Assembly (NCBI RefSeq): GCF_000740895.1 | Contig: NC_025263.1 | Span: 1,240,001 to 1,304,000, forward strand | Source of the DNA: Theileria orientalis strain Shintoku | Taxonomy: Eukaryota; Apicomplexa; Aconoidasida; Piroplasmida; Theileriidae | Length of the DNA: 64,000 bases | Direction: 5' to 3' | In this document: positions 11,201-20,089 of the stretch, piece by piece | Layout: each line of letters begins with the position of its first letter | How positions within the stretch are numbered: position 1 is the first letter of the stretch | Notes under the pieces: generated by a model | Database searches by the model: none | Told to the model about the DNA's origin: nothing | What the model saw: only the letters and a program-made list of their open reading frames with translations | Translations under genes and position numbers: made by a program

Positions 11201-13905
11201 ATCTGATAAAAATCATACTGTCGTCTAGTCAGAACGCATACAGCTCAGGAGAAAACAAGGAATTGTCAAACGCAGTTGAAAATGAGCCAGGAAAACAAAG
11301 TAGAAGAGTGTCATTTGAGAAGTATGACTGGGACATGGGAATATTCAGCGGCTTGCTGAGCAGGTACAACGAGGAGGTGCTGTTGGAGGTGTGTCAAATA
11401 CTGATCTACGTGAGCGACGAGGGCGGGTTAAAGGAGTTTGTACAGAAAATACTTAAGATGTTCCTGGACTACTTCGGAACGAACAATTTTAACTGGTTTC
11501 AGATAAGTCAGATCGTGATAGACCTGACCTTCGTGCATCTGAGCAACCCGCTGAGCATATGGTCCAGCATAATAAAGGAGTTGCTGCTACAGCTGACGTC
11601 GGAGCAGTACGACGTTAACGGGTATCTGCTCGACGAGAAAGGCAACGACAGCAGTATTGATGGCTACCATCTCAACGGTAGTGATGGTAACCATGTTAAC
11701 GGCAGTGATACCAACCACATGAGTAGTAAAAACAAAACTGATGTTAGAAAGTTATCGCATTTGGTGTTTATAGCAGGGCACGTGGCAATCAGAAGCATGA
11801 TATACGTGGAAAGGGTGCAAAACGACCTGAAGGTAGCGAGGTCGCAGTTGAACGAAGATGAGTTGGAAAATAACATGGGTATGGCGACTAAGGATGAAAA
11901 GGACAGGGAGTTCTTCGACAACATAATAGAAAACAAGCTGGTGAATGACAACTTACTGGGAGGACCAATGTTTCAAATAATAATGAACACGCTCGTGAAT
12001 CCGCAGAAATTTGTGCACCCAAGCGGGACGGAGGGCTCAGTGAACTACTTCGATCACCTGTACGGGAAGACCACGGAAAGCTTTGTCAAAGGGAACCACG
12101 TTAAGAAAACTGAGGCAGAGGATGACAGTGGGAAGAGCTCTGATGAGGCGGGGGTGAACGGAGGGTCGGAAGCAATAGTGCTGGTCGAAGAGGAAACCAG
12201 GCCAGTGCACAGCTGCCTCGAGTGTAACATACTGTTTATCTGCAGCGTAATCAGCATATGTAAGTTCGCGACGATATCGAAGAAATTTTGCAACATAAAG
12301 TTCAAAGAGAGGACAATAGTACAAATAATAATAACACTGTTGGTATCGACGGCAGATTGGGGTACACAAATAGGTAACAATGTAACTCAGAATAGCAATC
12401 TCAGCGGAAACAAAAGTGGTAACAAAAGTGGAAACAAAAGTGGAAACGAAAGGATTAGTAAAAAACAAGGGGATATACTTAATATCCTAAAGTGTAATCT
12501 GCTCATATGCTACGGAGACCTGCTGGTGAGGCACCCGAACGTCCTGGAGCCGATGAATGACTATGTGTTTAAGCTCCTATCGTACCCGGTTAACGAAGTG
12601 AGAGAGACTGCAATACTGGTGTTCTCCCACCTGGTGATGAACGACATGATTAAGCCGAAGGGGAGGCTGCTGGACAACATAATGTTCCTGACGCAGGACA
12701 CGAACGAGAAGATCGCAAACTACGCAAGAGTGTTCCTGAATGAAATACACAGAAAAAACCCGAACACGATCTACAACTGCTTCCCAGAGATGCTATCGAC
12801 ACTGTCACAGCCGTCGAGTTTGTACTACAACATAACGAACAGAGTAGAGGGAGACGGCGTAGACGGAGAAATCGGAGAGAACAGCGACTTCCACGGAATA
12901 AAAACGAACCTGAAGATACTGAACGAAGTGTTCAACTTCGTTAAAAACGATAAGCAGGAGCACCTGGTGGAGAAGATATGCCTGAGGCTGAACAAGGCGA
13001 AAACGATATTCGCAACGGCAATCTACATAAACGCACTGCTGCTGATCAACTACGACGAGAAAAATATAGTGAAGCTCTCAAAGTCGCTGAACATGCTGAG
13101 GCAGCTGCTCTCGGAGTCGCAGCCACTGCTTGCGGCGCTGTGGATAATCCACAAGAGAATCAAGTCGAGCAAGGTGCAAAAGGTCCAGGGCCAGGTGGAC
13201 ATAAAGGAGGTGTCGGAGGAGATGATCAACAAGGTGAGAAACATGCTCGGGCAGGGGAAGGCGACGATGCTCATAAGGGCCTCGCAGTTCTCAGAGCAGA
13301 TAATAGAACTGCTGAACAGCGGAAACTACACGAGCGCAAACCTGAGGACGCTCTTCGACAGGGAGAAGCAGAAGGAGAGCCTGCTGAGGGTGAAGAAGGA
13401 GGACGAAGACGATCTCTCGAGCAACACGGCAGACTACGAGTCAAACAACGAAGCTTACGAGATGGTTAGAGGCGACTACTCTGAAAACTGGCGCGACCAG
13501 TCGTATCCGGACAGCCAGCAGGCATTCAGCAACGATGATACGTCGAACGTGAACACGCAGGACCAATTCAGAGAGCAGATGAGCAATAGCAGGGGAAAAA
13601 AGAGGCCGGGCAGGAAGAGAAACGCACCAAGGAAAAAAACAAGAGCAATAGTGGAGAGTGACACTGATAGTGAAGAATACGAAGGGCGAGAACAGGGAGG
13701 ATTTGAGGAGATCGTGGAGGAGTACACACAAAAACCGAAAAGAGCAACCAGAGGGAAAAAGAAGAAGAACAACGATGAATATCTATTCGACTCGAGCGAA
13801 AACGAAGATTTTGGAGAGGAAAGCCCGGAATCGGAGGAAGATACGGAACATAAAAGTGGAAAGCGAAAGTCAAATAGGGGGAGAAAGAAGCGTGCAAACA
13901 AATAA
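8290..13905 (+). CDS. CAP-D2: Condensin complex subunit 1 (CAP-D2), HEAT-repeat protein
   Basis: A single uninterrupted 1,871-residue frame. CAP-D2 is a HEAT-repeat subunit of condensin I, which compacts mitotic chromosomes together with SMC2/SMC4, the kleisin and CAP-G. The strongest signature is near residues 1410-1500: NLLICYGDLLVRHPNVLEPM, then VNEVRETAILVFSHLVMNDM, IKPKGRLLDNIMFLTQD and NPNTIYNCFPEMLSTLS. This matches the condensin D2 block, whose human form has the same order of VR.TALMVL, LILNDM and IYNLLP. The N-terminal 200 residues resemble the CAP-D2 N-terminal domain. Odd features are an internal Ser/Arg- and SP/TP-rich segment (about 665-730), short insertions (for example SGNKSGNKSGNKSGN near 1375) and a highly basic, acidic-patched C-tail (about 1770-1871). 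CAP-D3 is the main alternative and is less likely. Confidence 0.85.
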   Translation: MDSLQPGLRIFEIPETLDWRSLLRPPGAECVNYLDASEADDPEAWSEGDVLSALEVLSQSNFKNIGDCLNILSPELFNVIFNLNRYYANLEKQNQILLCQFISSLCTKVQVLLEAIPPKPYSSRKEASDNVIYEEFIDKMASLMASVTYIEDVDENMTETIEQRSEEVVVSPKSLGLVLRSLINVSVFLLGMCYNFVTTFEKSEGNATFELSKEKAKRSKKSKRDEKGSKINAMAIEALIDGMMTCCKYNLKIPYLSDYGGGSRPSVPMLRMLFQTLISTISLDEAVHTVSNTMLHSIARIIKIIFSTMQSSRVNHTYNSEAQSPVGSGAIEIQDSDEGHSEYEDSSGNSAYSQPDNGSSSNASAMEEMDVDKLIESDYEHEWMSMLIDEMKKQHCHVIVDVLDLLKDSNIPNIVVNELFMNIKENYSAQVSNTNQLVSSQVQNEFTNIGLFFEKMAKKVPCVVLSNISQLKQLFDVPCYALRKSIMESIKQLIILSKYYDGPGADEAALEMEVDKMMDQESSFESGRVSKDSEKYKMKVSKLCCRNREMLLETIISRQFDTYMYARAAVMKVLHDLVEADALPVRKYSLVVSFATARLMDKGSQVRQRALSLVSLIVDVVTNSKFLLALDTGKLTHELRIIESNTKKVNYLLSQHTMRRYSFNTSKETSPRRSESRSRASTPKRSRDTSTESTPIRSTSRESTPKRSRDKDRIDSARGSNKSISSRSASRQESVEFVDVVEYDYDEVLAELKSDFGSKVLDNLDELYSKLELAKELYTDALEISERVDVCLELCKRLLRSPTETDQKASIKFVCSCHLLGLQKATQMLPLVWALSWSNNQSVVESVLLEFKNVYFQSQQSSLHQTCNMLIDLINTGDLTCLSSVEKIFQINQNKQQLLNINLNKLIPLLIQIATTNSIEAGRAPKQERGRRGSSSVTGEINGTSNGYMDGTSTNSNAINKDLVRCKTALNLIKIILSSSQNAYSSGENKELSNAVENEPGKQSRRVSFEKYDWDMGIFSGLLSRYNEEVLLEVCQILIYVSDEGGLKEFVQKILKMFLDYFGTNNFNWFQISQIVIDLTFVHLSNPLSIWSSIIKELLLQLTSEQYDVNGYLLDEKGNDSSIDGYHLNGSDGNHVNGSDTNHMSSKNKTDVRKLSHLVFIAGHVAIRSMIYVERVQNDLKVARSQLNEDELENNMGMATKDEKDREFFDNIIENKLVNDNLLGGPMFQIIMNTLVNPQKFVHPSGTEGSVNYFDHLYGKTTESFVKGNHVKKTEAEDDSGKSSDEAGVNGGSEAIVLVEEETRPVHSCLECNILFICSVISICKFATISKKFCNIKFKERTIVQIIITLLVSTADWGTQIGNNVTQNSNLSGNKSGNKSGNKSGNERISKKQGDILNILKCNLLICYGDLLVRHPNVLEPMNDYVFKLLSYPVNEVRETAILVFSHLVMNDMIKPKGRLLDNIMFLTQDTNEKIANYARVFLNEIHRKNPNTIYNCFPEMLSTLSQPSSLYYNITNRVEGDGVDGEIGENSDFHGIKTNLKILNEVFNFVKNDKQEHLVEKICLRLNKAKTIFATAIYINALLLINYDEKNIVKLSKSLNMLRQLLSESQPLLAALWIIHKRIKSSKVQKVQGQVDIKEVSEEMINKVRNMLGQGKATMLIRASQFSEQIIELLNSGNYTSANLRTLFDREKQKESLLRVKKEDEDDLSSNTADYESNNEAYEMVRGDYSENWRDQSYPDSQQAFSNDDTSNVNTQDQFREQMSNSRGKKRPGRKRNAPRKKTRAIVESDTDSEEYEGREQGGFEEIVEEYTQKPKRATRGKKKKNNDEYLFDSSENEDFGEESPESEEDTEHKSGKRKSNRGRKKRANK

Positions 13906-13960
13906 CAGTTAAATTTAATTTTTTCAATTTAAGCGTATATTTATATTAATTTTTGTATTC

Positions 13961-14762
13961 ATGTCGGAATCCGAGGAGGTTGAGACCAAAACCGCCTCGG
14001 ACTCCCAGGACGAGTTTGTAGTTAACGAAAGCAGGCCGAAGAGAAAAGTAAGCCCGGTTCAGCACACAATTGACATGTAGGTGAATAAGAGTGCCAAAAA
14101 CGGTAAAAACTCAGGGAAAGTTAACTCCACCAAGGCCAAAAAGGGTGAAAGTAAGCCGAAAAAGGCCGAAAAACCTAAGAAGGAAAAAAGCGTGAAAAAA
14201 ACTGTGAAAAGGCAGACTAAGGGGGAATCGAGGTCCAATAAGGGACCGGCGGCGAGGCAGGCCAAGACGCCTAGAGCTGCGAAGCCCAGGCAGCCCAAGC
14301 AGCCCAAAGTCAAGGAGCCCAAGCCGGAGCCAGTCTCGAACTTCAGCAAGCAGGGCCAGAGGTACATGACTCCACCGCCAGTAAGTCTAAAATTTATCCA
14401 GTGGCAACGCCACTGCGGCCTATGCCCATTTTACTTCTTACCTAGCTACACACAGCCGAGACTACGTTGTGGTACCTCTATCCACTTACGCTAGTTATCT
14501 CACCCAGTCGCCTAATGACTACCTTCAGGGAGACGGCACCCGCGGCTTCTACGAAAGTTTATACGAGGAAAACCCAAACAGTCTAATCGCAATTAAATTT
14601 TGTGTCGAGTACGGTATTTTCGGGGGGAGCAAGCACAGCGAGGCGCTGGCCAAGTACACCATTCTTCAGAAGAACGGCCACTTTAAGGGCGCAGTTGGCG
14701 CAATAAAGCCGAGTGCAATCACGTTCCTGCAGAAGAGCCAGGTCAAGTCCGAGAAAAGTTAG
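13961..14762 (+). CDS. Lysine-rich protein of unknown function
   Basis: Not recognised. Exon 1 starts at 13961 with an acidic N-terminus (MSESEEVETKTASDSQDEF). A 33-nt phase-0 intron (14048-14080) joins it to a strongly basic segment of Lys/Pro/Ala repeats, such as KAEKPKKEKSVKKTVKRQ and PRQPKQPKVKEPKPEP. The last exon encodes a compact-looking domain, DYVVVPLSTYASYLTQSPND through GAVGAIKPSAITFLQKSQVK, that ends at 14762. The second intron is uncertain: the strong-looking donor at 14381 does not keep frame with the last exon, whereas a donor at 14362 with an acceptor ending at 14455 does. A nuclear, nucleic-acid-binding role is a guess from composition only. It lies 55 bp after CAP-D2. Confidence 0.5.
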
Positions 14763-14775
14763 TCTTTCAGGTCCC

Positions 14776-14807
14776 GGCGGTGACCCGCGGCACGGGCCGC
14801 AGTCGCC
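14776..14807 (+). other. GC-rich stem-loop just after a stop codon
   Basis: A perfect inner stem gcggc/gccgc (14787-14791 with 14796-14800, loop acgg) is nested in an outer ggcg/cgcc pair (14776-14779 with 14804-14807). It starts 14 bp after the stop of the lysine-rich gene, in a patch far more GC-rich than neighbouring non-coding DNA. It is probably a 3' UTR element, or part of an unrecognised exon. Confidence 0.45.
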
Positions 14808-15058
14808 TCACCTGCGTAATCTACATACACATGAGTCTACGTATTAGTGTCGCTGCGTATTGTGTAATGATGTATGTTTGAAAATATTGAGTTAAATATT
14901 AAAATTAAAAGTCAAAGGACCCTGACCAGAGCCCGCAATTAAACCTTAAGGTTTGGATGCGTTGTGAAATACGACGTAATGGCGCCAATCGGCGGCAACA
15001 TATTCGTAAGATGAGAAGGAACGCTGATACCGCGATTAAAGAGGCACATACGGGCTGC

Positions 15059-17011
15059 CTAGAACATTTTGACGATGTTTGAGGCCAGGGAGTTCCAGTC
15101 CGCCTGGTTCGACTCGATGCGCTCCGATATCTCGAGTGTGTAGTGGAGGAGGACGTCGATGCTGTTCTGGTCTACCGTGCCCGCGTTGTCCCTGATGCGC
15201 TGGAAGAAAATGTTCGTGAACATGATGCCGGCCCGCGTCGTGAGCACCTTCTCGAAGCCGCGGTAGTTCTTCTGCGCCGAGATGAGGATGTTCGAGCAGC
15301 GCTGCAGCGCCGTGTGGCGCCCGTCCTTTCCCTTGAGCAGGAACATGTGCCCCGTGAGCGTGATGCCCTCGACGAGGAAGAGGAACATGCGCGTGTGCGA
15401 GCTGTGCTTGAAGAGCAGGTTCTGGAGCCTCGAGCCCTCCGAGTCCGTGTCGCAGCCGAGCGCCGAGCCCTCGAAGGCCACGAGCGACTTCAGGTTGTGC
15501 GGGCTCGTGGCCAGCTCCACGAAGCTCGCCAGGCTCTGCTCCTTCTCCAGCGCCTCGTCGACGTCGAGGCATATTTCGTAGAACTGGTCGACGCAGCCCA
15601 GCACTGTGCAGAGCAGCAGCAGCTTCTGCTCCAGGCCCAGCTTCCTGCCAATCCTCGTCGTCAGGTTTCTCCCCTTGTTCAGGCTCAGGAGGCCTGTGAA
15701 TAGCTCCGGGTCTCCCGTCAGCATGTTAAACAGCTCGTTGAGGTAGTCGTCGCGGTCTCGCTGCATCTTGTCGAGCGCCGAGACGTGGTTCATCGGGCAC
15801 TTTTCGATCTCGTGTTCCACGTCGCAGAGCACGTAGAGCGTCTCGTAGCACGACTCGATTCTCGACCTCACCTCCTTCTCCATGTTAACCTTGTGGTCCG
15901 TCTCTGCTGCCATGTTTTCTATCTCCGAGGAGCTGGGCGAACCTGGCGCCTCTCCTCCCAGGTATATGAGCCTCCTTCCGTGTCTAATTGAGGCTGCACT
16001 AATTCTTCCAAATCTGTTTGAGCGTATCTTCTTTTCCTTTTCCTCCTTCTTCTTCTGCTTTTTCTTTTTTTTCTTTTCCTTCTTTTGTTTTTTCTTTTCT
16101 TCCGGGGTTAGATCCCCACTCGTATGTTCTGCCTCCGTATTTTCGTCGGTTGCGCCGCACGAGTCTTCCGCTGCGCTGCTAATGTAGTCCTCAGATGGGC
16201 TTGAGGAGCTGGTTCCTTCTTCCTTCTGGCTGCTCAGCTCAAACTCATTGCTCGTAGTGTCCTCTCCTATTGCGCTACTTGACTCTTCGTTCACTGAATC
16301 TGGGTCCTGATTTTTCGGCTTCTTCACTCCCAGGTGATACAGGTTCCACTTTCCCGTGTAGCTCTGCAGCTTCGGGTCCTTGGACACCTGCGCAAGCTGA
16401 ATTCTCAGGATCTTGTCAAATTCTGCAGGCGTCATAAAGTACTCCAGTTCAACTGTCCTATCATTCCTATCCACGCACCTCACGTGCCGTTCGATGGTCC
16501 TGTTCAATACCCGGAACCTTCTGCTCAGCTTAACCTTCTTAGCAAACAGCAGGTCTATGTGGTCGCTCGTTATATCAAACATTCCCAGGTCCCGCAGCTT
16601 CTTGACGTCTTCTTCCCAAACTCGCTCTTCGGGTTCGGCGGTCACTTCGAGAATTGCCTCGATGGTCTTCTTTTCCTTCTTCTTTCGATTAAGATCTTTT
16701 TTTGCTCTTGTTATTTCCTCAGGCTTTCTTAGAAAAAAGTCAAAGTCGCTGAATTTCTCCAAGTCGGTGGAGGTGCGACGTGGCTTAGTTTTGCTGGCAT
16801 TCTTGAGTCTCTCTGCCTCCAGAAAGGTCTCTGTAGGATCCCATTGTGAATCTCCAAGGTCTCCAAATGTGTCGTCGTTTAATATATCCAGGTTTTCGTT
16901 GTCTAACTCGGCTGAATCCAAACATTCTATGTCTTCCAAGATTTCACCAAGCACATTATTCTCATCAACGTAATGATCCCTACGTGGGAATCTAACACCA
17001 GATCTATTCAT
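15059..17011 (-). CDS. PAT1-like mRNA decay/decapping activator
   Basis: A single 650-residue frame. In other eukaryotes PAT1 bridges deadenylated mRNA, Lsm1-7 and the decapping enzyme in P-bodies. The N-terminal part is acidic (DNENLDILNDDTFGDLGDSQ), as in PAT1. The segment MTPAEFDKILRIQLAQVSKD resembles the conserved PAT1 block (MTxxEKxWVxKIQxxQL). The C-terminal half looks like the all-helical PAT-C domain, including GRNLTTRIGRKLGLEQK, comparable to the GKxLxARxLPxL motif. In between lies a pure lysine/glutamate run (KKKQKKEKKKKKKQKKKEEK). Similarity is patchy, so the family call is moderate. Another helical RNA-associated factor is possible. It is convergent with the lysine-rich gene, with about 296 bp between them, and divergent from the nucleoredoxin-like gene. 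Confidence 0.55.
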   Translation of the reverse strand: MNRSGVRFPRRDHYVDENNVLGEILEDIECLDSAELDNENLDILNDDTFGDLGDSQWDPTETFLEAERLKNASKTKPRRTSTDLEKFSDFDFFLRKPEEITRAKKDLNRKKKEKKTIEAILEVTAEPEERVWEEDVKKLRDLGMFDITSDHIDLLFAKKVKLSRRFRVLNRTIERHVRCVDRNDRTVELEYFMTPAEFDKILRIQLAQVSKDPKLQSYTGKWNLYHLGVKKPKNQDPDSVNEESSSAIGEDTTSNEFELSSQKEEGTSSSSPSEDYISSAAEDSCGATDENTEAEHTSGDLTPEEKKKQKKEKKKKKKQKKKEEKEKKIRSNRFGRISAASIRHGRRLIYLGGEAPGSPSSSEIENMAAETDHKVNMEKEVRSRIESCYETLYVLCDVEHEIEKCPMNHVSALDKMQRDRDDYLNELFNMLTGDPELFTGLLSLNKGRNLTTRIGRKLGLEQKLLLLCTVLGCVDQFYEICLDVDEALEKEQSLASFVELATSPHNLKSLVAFEGSALGCDTDSEGSRLQNLLFKHSSHTRMFLFLVEGITLTGHMFLLKGKDGRHTALQRCSNILISAQKNYRGFEKVLTTRAGIMFTNIFFQRIRDNAGTVDQNSIDVLLHYTLEISERIESNQADWNSLASNIVKMF

Positions 17012-17621
17012 TCAATTTTAAATTTCTGTTAAAGCAATAATATACAAGCAAATAAGGTAATGTATAAAGGAATAGATTTGAAGATCCCCCACAGTAAAAT
17101 CATTAAAATAGGAGTTTTGTTTTCCTCAATAATGTGTGCATTTGGAATTATTAATTGCTGTTGGCAGGTATGAATGAAAGTTGTGGTTTTTTCTTAAATA
17201 TTCAAAGAGGTTAAAAAAAATGATCATCCCCAATGTGTAATAAAAATTTATGATAACACACCTGTATCTGTTATAAAAACATGGAATCCACGAATTAATT
17301 TTTTGCATATTGGATTTATTTATAGATTTTATCGTAATAATATATAATTGTATTTCAGTGATACCAAATGTGTAAATTGAATAAAACCTCGTTTTAACAA
17401 ACAAATTTATATAGATATTTTGTATTTATATAATTTATATATTACCTATAAATTCTCTCTGTTTTATTTGATATTTGAAATTTTGTTGTGATGGAATCAC
17501 CATATACTTAACAACTCAGTTTACAAGTAACTATATTTTTAATTAATATGTATACCCCGACCTTCCTGTTTGTATTTTTATTTGTATGTGTGTAAATTAT
17601 TAAAACGCAGTTGCACTTGAA
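17012..17621. promoter_or_regulatory. Shared upstream region of divergent PAT1-like and nucleoredoxin-like genes
   Basis: 610 bp of AT-rich non-coding DNA between divergent starts, so both promoters should lie here. Small open frames on the minus strand are AT-rich and show no protein-like composition. No RNA gene or repeat was recognised. Confidence 0.5.
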
Positions 17622-19659
17622 ATGGAAGCCAAAGTGTCATATATATTTGCCACCCTCTTTTTGCTAACTTACACAGTTAGTAGCCAAGCCAAGATTTCAA
17701 GGGTTGGAACCAGTACCAGGGTCATACCGATATATCAAGTACCAAATAAGGACGCCTTCATACGTTTAAATCGCAAAAAAACTACAGAATCCAGCAAACC
17801 TACCGAGTTAAAGGAGTGTAACACAAAAAAAAATCTGGTTCTTTCAAAGTTGCTGGATAAAAAGTATAGAAAGTTGGTGTTGGTGGCTACAGGTTCAGTG
17901 GTCTTTACACTGACCTGCTACAAATTTGTATCGAAATTGGTTAACTATCTGTTGTACTCAAGGTATGTAACAAGGCCGTACCCGAAGGTGGCAGATACAG
18001 TAGGCCATGTTCTCCTGGCAAACACAAAAGACAGGCCGAGCGCAACATTTATGGACAAGGTGGTAAACCCAGTCGCGAAGCTGTTTGAGAAAATGCCACT
18101 CCTCAAAGGATTCGTGAGACCAGGGATGAGGAGAGTGTCGACGTCGTCGGTCGTCGACAAGGACACCTACGTGGTGATCTACTTCATTAACGATACCATA
18201 AATGAGAGATACAAGGTAAACAATAAGTATGCAAATTCGTTTTCCGTTAGTTTGTGTTTGTTACAGTAAATGGTAGTTAGTGTTTGTTAGTCTGTTAGTC
18301 CGTGTGTATGCGTCAATGTGGTTAGTATGTTTGTGTAAAAAGTCGTCCGTTATGTGTAATTTAATGGGAAATTAACTGAAATACAGATGATGGGACTCGA
18401 TCCGTCAAGTATGCTCAAGAAGAGCTACGAGGCACTGAAGAGAAACGGAAAGAAGGTGGCAATTGTGCTGGTGGACATGTCAAAAAACTTCGACGCAAGC
18501 TACGAATTCTTCAAGGGGAAGCCGTACTACGCAGTGCCCTTCGGAGACCTCAGAAGAAAGAGGAACCTGCAGACGCTGTTTAACCTGATCTACGTGCCGA
18601 GCGTGGTGGTGCTGGACTCGGAGGGAAACCTGGTTAAAGACAGGTGCCTGAACCTGTTCTACGACAGAATAAACGAGTTCCCGTGGAGGAACTTCAGGTT
18701 CCTGGACGTGCTCCCGGACTACCTGGTCGACGGAGCGAACCAGCCAGTGCACAAGAGCACGCTCGAGGGCAAGTTCATTGGAGTGTTCCTCTTCACCGGA
18801 AACCCGGACTGGGACAAGGTGTTCAGGAAAAACCTGAGCAACATGTACGAGTACATGGACAAGGTGACGGAGGGAAATTTTAGAGTCGTGACGCTCGATT
18901 TCGACAAGGAGGGGCAGCTGAAGAGCGACAGTGAGGGGGCTAACCCGGAGTGGCTGACGGTGAACAAGAGCGACCAGAGCCACGCGTCGGCGATGATCGA
19001 GTTCCTGAACCTGGGAATGCTAAACAGGTTCGTCCTGCTCGACAGCGAGGGCAGAGAGTACGTGTCCAACGTGAACATCTACGAAGAGCGCTTCTACGAG
19101 CCGATCTGGAAGGAGTACTCGAGGGGAGCGAGCAGAGTGAAGGGCGACAGCATGTCGTTCTCGCACGTGCTCAAGAGGCCGATCCTCTTCGTGCTCGGCG
19201 ACGGCGAGGACGAAAAGGCGCTCGACAGCCTCGAGCTTGACCTGAACAAGGCACTCGCAGTCCACGAGGACAGACGTACCGGCGCCAAGTTCGAGATTCT
19301 GCTGCTTCGCGACCCGAAAAAGTGCAAGGCGTTCAGAAAGCACCTCAAGTTGGACAAGCAAACGAAAATGGTAAGCGTGCAGTCAGTTAACGACTGAGTA
19401 GATAGATACCATGCTAACCACTCAAATAAATTAAACTAACTAATTAAGGTGGTTAAACCAGTTAAATTAGGTGAACTAACTAAACTAATTAAACCAACTA
19501 GACGAACTAAAACTTAAACTAATCCAATTAAACTAAACAAATGTTCAGTTCTCACTGGATTTAATGAACAAGATGGTTCAGTTCCGCGGAGACGTTAACC
19601 AAAGCACAGTATTGAAGTTTATAGAAGACTACCACAACCAATTTAAATCTGTTGACTGA
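17622..19659 (+). CDS. Nucleoredoxin-like secretory protein with degenerate thioredoxin fold
   Basis: Three exons. The first starts with a clear signal peptide (MEAKVSYIFATLFLLTYTVS) and has a second hydrophobic segment near residues 88-110 (LVLVATGSVVFTLTCYKFVS). The thioredoxin-like part follows nucleoredoxin/tryparedoxin order: TYVVIYFINDT, then VAIVLVDMSKNFDASYEFF, YYAVPFGDLRRKRNLQTLF, YVPSVVVLDSEGNLV and the family-typical FPW. A second copy begins near FIGVFLFTGNPDWDKVF. The WCxxC redox site expected after YF is absent; INDTINERYK occupies the place. The last exon, after a 178-nt intron, encodes FSLDLMNKMVQFRGDVNQS and ends at 19659. A signal peptide plus membrane segment points to the ER, apicoplast or another secretory compartment; the destination is not established. 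It probably acts in binding or chaperoning, not as a reductase. Confidence 0.65.
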
Positions 19660-20089
19660 ATAAAGATGGATGTGCGTTCAACGTTAACGGGTTAATGACG
19701 TTAAATCTATTTACATTACATTAGATGACTAGGTGAATTGTGAAATGCCGATTTTAGCACAAAGCTGTAAATTAAATCAATATGTATTAATTATGGAGAG
19801 TGTATGTGTGAATGTGAGTATTGGTATAGGTAGCTGTGTAAAGTTAACATAAACGGTCATGTTTTTATAAATGGAAGCATTTAAGTACAAGTTATATAAA
19901 TGATTGACTAATACGACAAATTGTGTAACAAATAACTAATACGACACATTGACTAATTGTGTAATCAAGTGAATAACGAAATTAATTAACGAATTGACTA
20001 AATGTATAAACTATATAGCTAAATATATATAATAAAGAATAAAATAAATAAATATATATAATAAAGAATAAAGTAAATAAATAAGTCAC
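19660..20089. other. AT-rich gap between convergent genes
   Basis: 430 bp between the 3' ends of the nucleoredoxin-like gene and the TBC gene. It contains reiterated gactaa/aataaa-type words and a short duplicated block (aaataaatatatataataaagaat) near 20040. It must hold the 3' UTRs and poly(A) sites of both genes. No open frame or RNA gene was recognised. Confidence 0.5.

Noticed and set aside
12978..13469. Plus-strand 163-residue charged frame within CAP-D2
   Set aside because: Overlaps the conserved C-terminal condensin region in another frame.
15036..15703. Open frames on both strands overlapping the PAT1-like gene
   Set aside because: GC-rich shadows of a continuous 650-residue frame with better composition.
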